The notes under the pieces: model-generated
Told to the model about the DNA's origin: nothing
What the model saw: the letters and a program-made list of their open reading frames with translations, nothing else
Databases searched by the model: none
Program-made: the position numbers and the translations under genes
In this document: one piece after another, positions 8,384 through 16,754 of the stretch
Layout of the letters: every line of letters begins with the position of its first letter
How positions within the stretch are numbered: the first letter of the stretch is position 1
Assembly (NCBI GenBank): GCA_949292945.1
Contig: CASFAX010000002.1
Location: 1 to 64,000 of the forward strand
Direction: 5' to 3'
Length of the DNA: 64,000 nt
Source: an uncultured Bacillota bacterium
Lineage (GTDB): Bacteria > Bacillota > Clostridia > Peptostreptococcales > Anaerovoracaceae

Positions 8384-8718
8384 TTTTTTTCCGTACCGTT
8401 TCCCTTGATGTCATTTATCGTGAAAGCGATAATACCGTAAATCACGTCTTTTATTTCCTTTATTCGTGTTTTCTTTATTTCGTCGTCGGTCAGCCCTTCG
8501 AAAACATCTTTCAGCAGCGGCTTTATAATGCCCATTACTCCCGGCAAAACCTTGATAATAGCCATTCCGATTTCTTCGTCTGTCTTACCGTTCAAAATGC
8601 CGTCAACGTCTACTACATTTATGATGTCTTCAACAGTGCCATAATCCAAAAAATAGCTCTCCGCCGTATAGGTTTTTACGATCTTATTTCTTTCGTAAAT
8701 GTTAAGTGTAAGCTCCAT
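8380..8718 (-). CDS. Tail assembly chaperone, short form (gpG-like)
   Basis: 112 residues, starting MELTLNIYERNKIVKTY, a typical start of Firmicutes siphovirus tail assembly chaperones, followed by an all-helical body (TVEDIINVVDVDGILNG, LPGVMGIIKPLLKDVFEGLTDDEI). It lies between the major tail protein and the tape measure gene, where such chaperones always sit. The last two sense codons form the slippery site for the long form. Confidence 0.85.
   Translation of the reverse strand: MELTLNIYERNKIVKTYTAESYFLDYGTVEDIINVVDVDGILNGKTDEEIGMAIIKVLPGVMGIIKPLLKDVFEGLTDDEIKKTRIKEIKDVIYGIIAFTINDIKGNGTEKN
8383..8389 (-). promoter_or_regulatory. Programmed -1 frameshift site A AAA AAC
   Basis: On the minus strand the zero frame reads GAA AAA AAC TAA, so the heptamer A AAA AAC is in the correct phase immediately before the stop. 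A -1 slip avoids the stop and opens the 89-codon extension. A G-run and GGCGGCGG lie downstream and could form a stimulatory structure. Confidence 0.88.
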
Positions 8719-8729
8719 TTCATTCTCCC

Positions 8730-9443
8730 TTATTTACTTTTCGCACTTCTTCTGGCGGCGGTTTTGGCTTTAGCCGTGCCGCCGCCGCTAACCTTTGCTT
8801 CGCCGACCTTTGCCGTCCCTATTCTGTCAGATTTTTTTTTTAACGTGTCCGGCGTTGTTACTGTCTCGAAAAACGCGGAAACGTCTGCTTTACTATCTGC
8901 TGTATCGTCAACGACAACGGCTTTTGCACCCTTGCCGGTCTTTGTGAACTTGTGGGCTGTTGTTATACCTGTGTAAGTAAGCTGAATGTCGTTGCTGTCG
9001 GTTCCCTCGCCCTTTGTTACGCTAGTTTCATCTGGAATGGCAAAGCTGCCTTTCAGTCTCCAAACAAAGCGGTTCACACCGTCAGTATGCTGCAGTCTAT
9101 AGCCGATTGCAAAATTCTTTGGTTCAGCTTCATCATCGATCATTGCGCCGGTTTCCGGATCTATGGTCTTGCCCGTTATTTCTGCAAGTGTTGCCAGGGA
9201 CGGGATCGCAACTGTCAGTGTGATTTCGTCCGCTCCCTCTGACGTGATAACAATAGCCGGCACGTTGTCGTATGGTATTGTCTCGCTGCTGCTTTCCGTG
9301 GTCTTGCTGATTTCTCCAACTGGCGCAAGTGGTTTAACTTCTCCGGTTGTATATCCGCCTGTTTCTTCGTTGTTATCGGTTAACACTTCAGCATAGACGA
9401 GATTATCACAACCTCTAAAGCGTGTTACTCTTTCAACTGCCAT
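8730..9443 (-). CDS. Major tail tube protein (phi13-type)
   Basis: 237 residues. The RFRGCDNLVYAEVLTDNNE start and the central beta-rich part (FAIGYRLQHTDGVNRFVWRLKG) match phi13-family major tail proteins. The last 33 residues (SDRIGTAKVGEAKV, then basic Ala/Lys-rich) form a separate low-complexity tail encoded after a run of ten A residues (8832-8841). A closely similar tail is encoded out of frame after the capsid gene. Slippage at the A10 run in either direction would give a tail protein without this extension. Confidence 0.85.
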   Translation of the reverse strand: MAVERVTRFRGCDNLVYAEVLTDNNEETGGYTTGEVKPLAPVGEISKTTESSSETIPYDNVPAIVITSEGADEITLTVAIPSLATLAEITGKTIDPETGAMIDDEAEPKNFAIGYRLQHTDGVNRFVWRLKGSFAIPDETSVTKGEGTDSNDIQLTYTGITTAHKFTKTGKGAKAVVVDDTADSKADVSAFFETVTTPDTLKKKSDRIGTAKVGEAKVSGGGTAKAKTAARRSAKSK

Positions 9444-9446
9444 TTT

Positions 9447-9803
9447 TTAAGCCTCACTTTCATAATTCTCAATGTAATATACTTCAATCATCCGCCCCGT
9501 ATGGGTGTTTACGTCACTTGCCACATCTTCGCCGCGACCGGCTGCAATCCAGTTGTTTGTGATTAATACATGACGGGCTTCTTCTAATACTTTTTCTAAA
9601 ACGCTGGCATCATCTGAATATAGATAAAGCCAAAAGCCCCAGATTGCTTCATGTGCGGCATTGTCGTAAAAGCTTCCTTCAGGAGTTTCAAAATTCCAAA
9701 ACGTGAAGAAGGTTTCGGGGTATTCCTCGTCCGGATTTAACGAACCCTGCAGGCGTACCGGATATCCTAACGGCTCCAGAAGCTTTATTAATTTATCTTT
9801 CAT
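9447..9803 (-). CDS. Probable tail terminator protein
   Basis: 118 residues (MKDKLIKLLEPLGYPVRLQGS, FWNFETPEGSFYDN, VLEEARHVLITNNW). Size, alpha/beta pattern and position between the HK97 gp10-like gene and the major tail protein fit the tail terminator, which caps the tail tube and joins it to the head. Sequence alone does not fix the family. Start and stop overlap with the neighbour (9800-9803) indicates translational coupling. Confidence 0.65.
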   Translation of the reverse strand: MKDKLIKLLEPLGYPVRLQGSLNPDEEYPETFFTFWNFETPEGSFYDNAAHEAIWGFWLYLYSDDASVLEKVLEEARHVLITNNWIAAGRGEDVASDVNTHTGRMIEVYYIENYESEA

Positions 9804-10213
9804 CGCTGTAACCTCTGCAATTCTTCAATAAAAATTTTCTTCTGAATTTCTGCGATCTTTTTTCGCGTAGCTGTCCCGTAGACGGAATTGTATAGCTTTC
9901 TGTCCGGCGCCATTTTCGGCGTGCCGTACATTAAAAATATTGACGCCAGTCCGCCGTCGGATATGTTAAATCCTACTTTCCGACTTGCCTTATTTCCTTC
10001 CCACTTCACAGGCATACTTTTCACAAGCGAGCCTTCTGTCTGGCCTGTCAGCCTGTGCGGTGATATCGCTGCCTGTATGTTCGGCGTCATATATTCCGCG
10101 CTTTCTTCAAGTGCCTGCTCCGTCGTCTTTTTAAGATCGCCGCCGATTTTGTCCAGCCTTTCAGCCATTTCTTTAAACCCATCAAAGTTTATGGTCAGCT
10201 TATTGCGTGCCAT
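9800..10213 (-). CDS. HK97 gp10-like tail completion protein
   Basis: 137 residues. The FDGFKEMAERLDKIGGDLKKTTEQALEE helix, the RLTGQTEGSL strand and the IFLMYGTPKMAPD segment are the hallmark of the HK97-gp10 family, which acts at the head-tail interface or in tail completion. It overlaps the upstream connector gene by one base and the downstream gene by four. Confidence 0.85.
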   Translation of the reverse strand: MARNKLTINFDGFKEMAERLDKIGGDLKKTTEQALEESAEYMTPNIQAAISPHRLTGQTEGSLVKSMPVKWEGNKASRKVGFNISDGGLASIFLMYGTPKMAPDRKLYNSVYGTATRKKIAEIQKKIFIEELQRLQR

Positions 10214-10569
10214 CAGTTCTTACCGCCAATCCTCTTCACTTTCAGTATTAAAAACTGATTTCTCTGCTCTATGTTTTCCGGGTCTCCGATAAGGTCATAC
10301 GCCTCTCCGTTTGATAAAAGAACCAAACGGCTGTCGGCTTTGATGTCAGGACGATACCACGTTGTTATTGTGGCGGTGTTTTCTATGCCTACTGTCCCGT
10401 TGTTATCTGTAAGCGTGCCGCCGAACGTTTTAAAGCTGCAAAAAACAATATTTTCGTCTGATACATCTTCCGGCTTCGGGTATACTTTACGCGCCACGCC
10501 TTTTGCGGTTTCCCATGCAGGATTTAAAATCTTCATGGGCACATTGAATTGTTCCGCTGGTCTATACAT
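10213..10569 (-). CDS. Head closure protein
   Basis: 118 residues (NVPMKILNPAWETAKGVARKVYPKPEDV, then a small beta barrel ending LILKVKRIGGKN). Size, beta content and position between the gp6-like connector and the gp10-like protein match SPP1 gp16/HK97-type head closure proteins, which seal the portal after packaging. It overlaps the upstream gene by eight bases. Confidence 0.72.
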   Translation of the reverse strand: MYRPAEQFNVPMKILNPAWETAKGVARKVYPKPEDVSDENIVFCSFKTFGGTLTDNNGTVGIENTATITTWYRPDIKADSRLVLLSNGEAYDLIGDPENIEQRNQFLILKVKRIGGKN

Positions 10570-10843
10570 TTCCGGCGCTTCCTTTCGTCTTATATGCTAG
10601 CTGCACCACTCTTTCCCGGAAATACTGGGACAGCGACGCTCCGCCGCTTCCCAGATTCCATAGGTCAGATATTCCCCGCGCTACAACTCCCACACTTTCG
10701 GCGCTTTCAGCTGTGGCTTTTCCCACTCCTGCGTCTACCATGTAGGCGATGACTTCCTGCGCGTATGCGTCAAGTGTCGCGTCCTGATATGTCCCCGTTA
10801 TTCCTAACAGGCTTTTTACCGTTTCCAAATGTGGATATGTCAT
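10562..10843 (-). CDS. Head-tail connector (gp6-like)
   Basis: 93 residues, all-helical (LETVKSLLGI, DATLDAYAQEVIAYMVDAGV, VVARGISDLWNLGSGG). This is the pattern of the HK97 gp6/phage DNA-packaging-like connector family that binds below the portal. The order connector, closure, gp10, terminator, tube is the standard head-tail junction block. Confidence 0.78.
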   Translation of the reverse strand: MTYPHLETVKSLLGITGTYQDATLDAYAQEVIAYMVDAGVGKATAESAESVGVVARGISDLWNLGSGGASLSQYFRERVVQLAYKTKGSAGNV

Positions 10844-10857
10844 AGCGCTTTACCTCT

Positions 10858-11352
10858 CTAAGCTGTCGTTATTACTCCACGCGCTACAAGTGCGTCTATA
10901 AGAGTATTTACAGTATTTGCGATATCCGGTGCAGTTGCGCTCTCCGGTGTAGCAAGCTTTGTTACAGCCGTTGCGGTGCCTGTCATTGCTCCTGCCTTTG
11001 CTTCTGTTGCTGCGGTATTCGCTGCGTCTGCGGTGCCCTGAGCTGCTGTTGCTGCACTCTGTGCGGCTTCTGCGGTGCTCTTTGCAGTATCGGCTGTGCC
11101 CTGGGCTGCTTCTGCAGCGCTCTGAGCCGTTGCGGCCGCACTCTGTGCTGCAGTAGCTGTGCTGCTTGCAGTTTCAGCTGCGCTCTTGGCGGCCGTTGCG
11201 GCGGTGTTTGCAGTCTCAGCTGTACTCTGTGCTGTTGCCGCAGTGCTCTGTGCCGCTGCTGCAGCAGTGTTAGCGGTATCGGCTGTGGTTTCCAGTGCAT
11301 TCATCAGCTCTGCAGTAATAACTTCGCCGTTTGTCCATGTATGCTTTGCCAT
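10858..11352 (-). CDS. Head fibre protein, Ala/Thr-rich repeats
   Basis: 164 residues. The N-terminus (MAKHTWTNGEVITAELMNALE) and C-terminus (TKLATPESATAPDIANTVNTLIDAL) are non-repetitive; between them about 90 residues repeat a TA-x-x-AQS-A pattern, predicted as a long coiled coil. C-terminal modules of this type occur in phage head-fibre/decoration proteins (phi29 gp8.5-like). Its place directly after the capsid gene supports a role on the capsid surface. The repeat DNA (GCTG-rich) is prone to copy-number change, so length may vary between isolates. Confidence 0.72.
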   Translation of the reverse strand: MAKHTWTNGEVITAELMNALETTADTANTAAAAAQSTAATAQSTAETANTAATAAKSAAETASSTATAAQSAAATAQSAAEAAQGTADTAKSTAEAAQSAATAAQGTADAANTAATEAKAGAMTGTATAVTKLATPESATAPDIANTVNTLIDALVARGVITTA

Positions 11353-11368
11353 AGTCTTATCTTCCTTT

Positions 11369-11503
11369 CTACTTCTTCTTCGTATTCTCCCGGTCGGCCG
11401 CTTTGGCGGCTACAGTTTCATCCGTGCCGCCGCTGCCTACCGTTGCTTCTCCGACCTTTGCTTCTCCGATTTTATTGCTCGGCTCTACTGTTCCGCCTTT
11501 TTT
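11369..11503 (-). other. Possible -1 frameshift extension of the major capsid protein
   Basis: The capsid frame reads TTA AAA AAA AAG GCG and stops at 11485. The heptamer A AAA AAG (11497-11503), within a run of nine A residues, would allow a -1 slip into a 42-codon frame (GGTVEPSNKIGEAKVGEATV and a basic Lys end) that stops at 11369, 16 bases before the head fibre start. This fills an otherwise empty 132-base gap, and its IGEAKVGEATV matches IGTAKVGEAKV at the end of the major tail protein. Programmed frameshifting or transcript slippage are both possible. Confidence 0.62.
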
Positions 11504-12690
11504 TTTAATCTGAGAAGTCCGTCCTGCTTGATAACGTTACCGCCCACAAACACGGACGCCTTGAAGCAGATCATGCCCTGTTTGAACTTGTAGTCGGTGG
11601 ATTCCATTATCTCAACAGGAGAGAACGTTACAACCTTGTATGCTGCCGGATCGCCGTATGCCATAACAAAATCCCCGGCAGATGCCCCCGCAAAATCCTT
11701 CACATTGCTGTTGATGACATACGGGATAGTGTTTATGGTTCTGTTCTGAACGTCGATGTTGTAGGCTGGCTTACCGTCCTCGGTCTTTACCTCTGCAAGA
11801 GCTTTCAGCGTCTTTTTATTGAGGATAATCGTTGCAGCTGTCTCCACGTCCTCATCGCCGCCATAGTTGAAAATAGCCTCGTTCAGAGTATTGTTGTCTA
11901 TGGCTTCAATCTCAACGTCCTTTGCTGCATCGATAGCAATAGGAGATGCGAACACGCCTGTAATCTGCTCGGAACCGGTTCCGTTTATTATCTGACTGGA
12001 AAGCTTCTTTTTCAGCGCGATAAGACAAGCGTCCTGAACCTTTGCCGCATAATTGATATTAGGAAGCTTCTTTACTTCCTCAGAGATTTCCGCATATGCA
12101 GTAATCTTTATCTTGTTCATCGGCGCATAGTCAAATACCGGCTCTGCATCGGTGTAGTCTTCGCCTTCTGCAGTGATTCCGCCTTCTGCATAGGACTTCA
12201 CAAAAGCTTCCTTGTAGGATTCGCCGCCGTTAAGATTCTCGCTCGCTACGATATCGACAAGAGTGCTTACCGGCTTGAACGTATCGTTCAGCATGTTTCC
12301 GGTATGCTCAGGCAGCAGAGCCTTTCCGGTGTCGACCTTTATAGCTCTCTTTTCCTTGAGGTCTTTTCCGCGCTGCTCCATGACCTTGTTGTACTCAGCC
12401 ATAGCGTCGCTGGAAATAGGAACGCCGCCGCGCTGTGCGTATGTCTCAAGCACCTTCTTTCTCTGTTCCTCTGCATCATCCTTTGCCTTCTCTTCTGCTT
12501 CGGTCTCCTGCTCTTCTACCTCTGCAAGGGCTTTTTCAGCTTCTTCAATCTCAGACCTGATATTCTTCATGGTCTCGCCAAGCTCAGTTCTTTCTTCCTT
12601 GCTCTCACTTTCAATCATGGCTTTTTCGATATTTGCAAGCTGATTTCTCTTCTCTGTTATAACGTCATTGAAATACTTTTTCAGATCCAT
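11485..12690 (-). CDS. Major capsid protein, HK97 fold, with scaffold domain
   Basis: 401 residues. Residues 1-85 are a charged coiled coil (the delta/scaffold domain removed by the prohead protease). The HK97-fold part follows (LLPEHTGNMLNDTFKPVSTLVDIV, DYAPMNKIKITAYAEISEE, the long spine helix AAKVQDACLIALKKKL, and the C-terminal DYKFKQGMICFKASVFVGG). It is encoded directly after protease and portal, as in HK97. The frame ends at a poly-A run that may allow a minor extended form. Confidence 0.95.
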   Translation of the reverse strand: MDLKKYFNDVITEKRNQLANIEKAMIESESKEERTELGETMKNIRSEIEEAEKALAEVEEQETEAEEKAKDDAEEQRKKVLETYAQRGGVPISSDAMAEYNKVMEQRGKDLKEKRAIKVDTGKALLPEHTGNMLNDTFKPVSTLVDIVASENLNGGESYKEAFVKSYAEGGITAEGEDYTDAEPVFDYAPMNKIKITAYAEISEEVKKLPNINYAAKVQDACLIALKKKLSSQIINGTGSEQITGVFASPIAIDAAKDVEIEAIDNNTLNEAIFNYGGDEDVETAATIILNKKTLKALAEVKTEDGKPAYNIDVQNRTINTIPYVINSNVKDFAGASAGDFVMAYGDPAAYKVVTFSPVEIMESTDYKFKQGMICFKASVFVGGNVIKQDGLLRLKKKAEQ

Positions 12691-12710
12691 AACGTCTTTA
12701 CCTCTCTTTC

Positions 12711-13379
12711 CTATCTGTATCTTTTAAGTAACATGCGGAGTTCTTTTGATAGCTCCGATTTCTTCGCGCCCTCCGGCGCTCTATCCTGTCCACTTTCCGC
12801 ACGGGCACTCTCCAATGCCCGTTTGCAGCTCTCCAGCTGCTCTGCGTCTCGTGCGAATATACTTGTTGCCCCATATGCCGGAAATGTAACCGCGCTGCAC
12901 TCTATTATTGACGCGATGCTTTTTATAATCCTTGTCGGTTTATCGCTTTCAAGGTCACGCCATTCCTCATCATCCACAGAGAACATAAACGACATGCCGG
13001 AAATATCCCCGCGCTGAATGGCGCTGTATAGCGCGCGTGCATCGGCGTTGTTTTCCGTGTCCACCTTTGCCCTGATAAATAAACCCTCATTATCCGCCAC
13101 CAGCTGCATTGTGCTATTGGCGTTGTTGTTTCTGCTTCTCGCAAGCGGTATCTTATTGGCGTCGTGATTCACCAAAAACCTTACATCGGTTAAATCAGTT
13201 CCGGAAAGCGCGCCCGCTGCTATTTCTTCAAAAAACCAGCCCAGGTCTGTTTTGCTGTTATACACCACAGCGCGGCCTTCGATAATTCCGCCCGGCTCTT
13301 CATTTTCTCCTGCTCGCGCTTCAAGCTTCGAAAAATTAAACGCTCTTTCTATTAATTCCGGTTTGTTCTTCTTACTCAT
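12711..13379 (-). CDS. Prohead protease, HK97 family (S78)
   Basis: 222 residues. The fold begins EGRAVVYNSKTDLGWFFEEI; the catalytic histidine lies in RFLVNHD and the catalytic serine in GDISGMSFMF, with ITAS-type CSAVTFPAYG following. The last 40 residues are a charged tail. The enzyme processes the capsid scaffold domain and itself during maturation. It overlaps the portal gene by eight bases. Confidence 0.93.
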   Translation of the reverse strand: MSKKNKPELIERAFNFSKLEARAGENEEPGGIIEGRAVVYNSKTDLGWFFEEIAAGALSGTDLTDVRFLVNHDANKIPLARSRNNNANSTMQLVADNEGLFIRAKVDTENNADARALYSAIQRGDISGMSFMFSVDDEEWRDLESDKPTRIIKSIASIIECSAVTFPAYGATSIFARDAEQLESCKRALESARAESGQDRAPEGAKKSELSKELRMLLKRYR

Positions 13380-14628
13380 TTTCTTTTACCTCTCCACTTT
13401 CTCCCGCATTGCTACCGCCGTCGCCGGTTCCCTGCAGCTGATATTCCCGTGCATGCTCGACGTTTACATAGTTTAAAGACTGCATACGCACTCCGCGCAA
13501 TTCTTCCAGCGGCTCCAAACCAAATGCAACACGCTTTTCATTCTCATAAAGGTCTCCTGCGTCGCCCAATATTCTCACAGCTTCAATAACCTGCGTCGTG
13601 TCCATAAATATGAGCGCCTGCGGAAGATATATAACTTCGTGGCCTATATCCTTTTCCCGCTGGGTAAACAGGCACTTTGTGAAAGCTTGTGATATTGCAA
13701 TTATGAGCGGTTCCAGCTTCTTCTGATAGAACGCCTGATATTGTGCTTTCGTATAGTCCCCGGAAAGTATGGCAAGGCTCACACCGTAATTCCTTAAGAT
13801 TCGGCTGTCGATAAATTTCAACGTCTCCGGATCTATGGCCTGTATTTTTCTCTCAATCGGGATATATTCCGCCTTGTTATCGATTCCCATGATTCCGTTT
13901 TTGTTGTTCTCAAGCTGCTTGTTGAATTCGGCGAGCATGTTGTCCCGCTTCTCATCGTCGATATATCCTGCCGCTTTCAGAAATCCATTGACTTTAAATG
14001 ACGTCTTCATGGCATTCAGAACGCCTTCCATCATGTTGTTGTTCATCTGCAGCAGCTGCAGAAGGGCTTCATTATCAGGCTGTCCCTGTGAATTGCCGCC
14101 CAGATACTCGTTAAAGCTGTATTTATACCTGATGTGAATAACTTCTTCGTACGGCAGCTCTAAAACGCTTTGATTTCTGAATGTCATTCGGATATACAGC
14201 CGCTTTTCGTCGTCCTCCAGCATTTCCACCTTTGACGGCTGCAGCGGATAAAGTGCTTTGTATCTTTTCCGCAGCTTGCCGTTTCCGTCTCTCACCGTTT
14301 CGTATACCGGATATATAAGGCTGTTGTAATTGAGAAACAGATTCCAGATTATCTTGCTCATGAAATCCGCCCGTGTCATTATCTCGTTAGGCTGATTAAG
14401 TATCCTCTGAATTTCGTCATTTATCGGCTGCATGTCCTGGCCTTCCCGTCGTACATGTCTCGGCGTCAGTTTCTGCATTTCAGATACTATGCAATCGATT
14501 ATGGACTGGATTATGTCGCTCGAATAAATGTTCTCTCCAAACTGTGAGAAAATCGGATACTGTCCGTTTAACATCATCGCATATCTTAAATTTTCTCTTC
14601 GTTTCTTTAAAAAATTGAAAAGTCCCAT
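13372..14628 (-). CDS. Portal protein
   Basis: 418 residues, MGLFNFLKKRREN start typical of HK97-type portals. Conserved elements include the IIDCIVSEMQKLTPRH helix, NLFLNYNSLIYPVYE, VIHIRYKY, and the tunnel-loop-proximal ILRNYGVSLAILSGDYTKAQYQAFYQ. The portal forms the dodecameric vertex through which DNA enters. Normal length for the family. Confidence 0.93.
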   Translation of the reverse strand: MGLFNFLKKRRENLRYAMMLNGQYPIFSQFGENIYSSDIIQSIIDCIVSEMQKLTPRHVRREGQDMQPINDEIQRILNQPNEIMTRADFMSKIIWNLFLNYNSLIYPVYETVRDGNGKLRKRYKALYPLQPSKVEMLEDDEKRLYIRMTFRNQSVLELPYEEVIHIRYKYSFNEYLGGNSQGQPDNEALLQLLQMNNNMMEGVLNAMKTSFKVNGFLKAAGYIDDEKRDNMLAEFNKQLENNKNGIMGIDNKAEYIPIERKIQAIDPETLKFIDSRILRNYGVSLAILSGDYTKAQYQAFYQKKLEPLIIAISQAFTKCLFTQREKDIGHEVIYLPQALIFMDTTQVIEAVRILGDAGDLYENEKRVAFGLEPLEELRGVRMQSLNYVNVEHAREYQLQGTGDGGSNAGESGEVKENE

Positions 14629-14631
14629 TCC

Positions 14632-16305
14632 TTATCCTCTGTTATACTGTCCGATAATTGTTCTATATCTTCTGTACATCTCATATAAAATAATCAGCGT
14701 CACGGCTCCGTCGATTCTCCGGCTTTGCTGGCCGTTTATCTTTACGCAAAGCACGCGTCCCAAATTATCGATTTCCATACTGGCGTTGCCCAGGCACCAC
14801 CGGTCAACCGGATTTTCGTTATAATTTACGCGGCGAGCTTTTAGTTCCTGCTCGCATAGCTTCATGGCATTGCTTAACGTTTCTTTATTCTGCAAGATCA
14901 TTTCAGTTTCAAACCCGTAGCTGTCCATTGCCTCCAAAAAATCACGGGCAAAACGCTGGTCATAGCCGCATTTATAAAGCTTTATGTTATAATCCCTTCG
15001 CAGGCTGTAAAACCAATCGGCCACATGCTTTAAGTTGTTATCAAGTCCCGGTTCGATGGTTATATAATTATCTTTCGCCCATTCCAGATACCGTGCGCCG
15101 CTGCTTTCGTCATTGCTTTGCTCCAGCTTTCCTTCCGGAATAAAATACATGGTATGAATATATTTCGTATCGTCTCCCGGCTTTATCGCCATAATCTTTG
15201 CGCATGTCAGGTCTGTCGTCTCTGCAAGGTCAACCGCTCCCAGAACCACGCATCCGCGTAATTCCTCAAGGTCATATACCGCTTTATATGTATAATCGTC
15301 AGCGTCAAGCCACGCCTGAGAATTCGACATTTTGAAGTTGAAGTCTTTTGATAAAACCATCATGCGGTCAGCCTTTGACGTTTTCGCCGCGTCCAGCTGC
15401 TCCCGCAGGTAGTCCCACTTCTTCACGATTCCAAGCGTAGGATTTGACTTCTGCCAGCTTCTCTCTGATTCCCAGATTTCCCGTTCGCTGTCCTGAGTGT
15501 ATAACCACGGCAGCGTTCTTTCTGCCATTAGTCCGTCGTCTTCCCCGTTTATAATCTTGCGGGCCTTTTCCAGCTCTCCATCAAGGTATCCGTCATTTAC
15601 AAAGCCCTCTGTTGTGATATTTATAAATTTCGGATTATCCTTCAAGCTCTGAGATTGTTCGATACTCTTTGCAATGATGTTGTCTTTCATTTCGTGGGTT
15701 TCATCCACTATGGCAAAACCAATGTTGCGACCTTCTTTATTCCGCGTCCGGTCGGACAGCTTGAAAATTTTCGTGTTCGTAACCCTGTTCAAAATGAAAC
15801 GCTGGTTTCTTTTCGTGTCCAGATTCTCCGGATCTATCAGGGTTCGCATCAGGTCTATTGCATCGTATACGATTGATGCCTGATTATCATCGTTCGAGCT
15901 GCAGACTATATCGTTGCCCGGCTCTCCTAAAATGAACTCGCTTAACGCTATCGCGGAACACGTTTCCGACTTTGTGTTTTTTCGCGCTATTAAAAGCAAG
16001 ACTTTTTTAAACCGGTCAAGGCCAGTATCGGCCATTTTGAAGCTGTAAACGACTTCGATAAATGCCTTCTGCCATAACATCAGCTTCATGGGCTGGTTGT
16101 AAAACGGTGCTTTCGTCAGCCTCACGCAATTTTCCATAAAGTCCATGCGCTCATCAGCAGCCGTGGTATCGTATGAGTATCGCGGATTTTCTAGGTCATC
16201 TATCAGTCTATCTAATTCAGTTATCAGCTCGCGCCCGGCTACGATTTCCCCGCGCCGGATTGCCTCGCGGTATTGAATTAGATAGCAATCTTCTTTTGCT
16301 CTCAT
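14632..16305 (-). CDS. Terminase large subunit
   Basis: 557 residues. The ATPase has a Walker A-like LLLIARKNTKSET (residues ~103-115) and Walker B GFAIVDETHE (~190-200). The C-terminal RNase H-like nuclease has the first acidic motif GAVDLAETTD, a second in YKCGYDQRFA and a final aspartate in RIDGAVTLIILYE. It cuts and pumps DNA into the prohead. It overlaps the small subunit gene by four bases (ATGA). Confidence 0.95.
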   Translation of the reverse strand: MRAKEDCYLIQYREAIRRGEIVAGRELITELDRLIDDLENPRYSYDTTAADERMDFMENCVRLTKAPFYNQPMKLMLWQKAFIEVVYSFKMADTGLDRFKKVLLLIARKNTKSETCSAIALSEFILGEPGNDIVCSSNDDNQASIVYDAIDLMRTLIDPENLDTKRNQRFILNRVTNTKIFKLSDRTRNKEGRNIGFAIVDETHEMKDNIIAKSIEQSQSLKDNPKFINITTEGFVNDGYLDGELEKARKIINGEDDGLMAERTLPWLYTQDSEREIWESERSWQKSNPTLGIVKKWDYLREQLDAAKTSKADRMMVLSKDFNFKMSNSQAWLDADDYTYKAVYDLEELRGCVVLGAVDLAETTDLTCAKIMAIKPGDDTKYIHTMYFIPEGKLEQSNDESSGARYLEWAKDNYITIEPGLDNNLKHVADWFYSLRRDYNIKLYKCGYDQRFARDFLEAMDSYGFETEMILQNKETLSNAMKLCEQELKARRVNYNENPVDRWCLGNASMEIDNLGRVLCVKINGQQSRRIDGAVTLIILYEMYRRYRTIIGQYNRG

Positions 16306-16634
16306 TCATCTTTTTCTTTAATCCTCTTTTCCATATATGCCCGAAGCGGGCTTTCCACGGTTTCGCCTTCGATTCCCAAAACGCCGTTAATAAGTTTTAA
16401 GGCGTTTATGTAGGTCTGCTGCAGTTCCTTATACTGCTTCGCCGCTGGCGTCGCTCTCTGTTTCGTATTGTCGCCTGGCTTGGTGACGATAAAAGGAAGT
16501 TTAATCAGCTCTGCAAGCTGTTTTTCAATGAAAATAAGATGATCTATCAGCGGCGTAACAAGTTTTAGTGTCTCCGCGTCCAGATTCTCACATATTTCCT
16601 CAAACTCTTCTCTTCTCTCGTCTTCTTTCTTCAT
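16302..16634 (-). CDS. Terminase small subunit, P27-like
   Basis: 110 residues, helical (LVTPLIDHLIFIEKQLAELIKLPFIV, NPAAK-like ATPAAKQYKELQQTYINALKLI). The ATPAAKQYKELQ region and short length match P27-family small terminases, which recognise the packaging site. Immediately upstream of and coupled with the large subunit. Confidence 0.82.
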   Translation of the reverse strand: MKKEDERREEFEEICENLDAETLKLVTPLIDHLIFIEKQLAELIKLPFIVTKPGDNTKQRATPAAKQYKELQQTYINALKLINGVLGIEGETVESPLRAYMEKRIKEKDE

Positions 16635-16754
16635 TTCGCATGTTTTTCAAACTTTCATTTTATTTTTTTGAAAATCTCATTTTTTCGGGTTCTGCGAAAA
16701 ACACGACCCGCTTGCAGTCCCCCACGCCTTAAACATCAGGGCATGCCGGGGGGA
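16635..16754. promoter_or_regulatory. Candidate cos/packaging region
   Basis: Non-coding gap between HNH gene and small terminase, containing a T-rich block and a GC-rich stretch (CGGGTT...AACACGACCCG inverted arms at about 16684-16713 and GGGCATGCCGGGGGG at 16740-16754). HNH-terminase phages often carry cos here; no cohesive-end sequence can be defined by eye. Confidence 0.35.
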
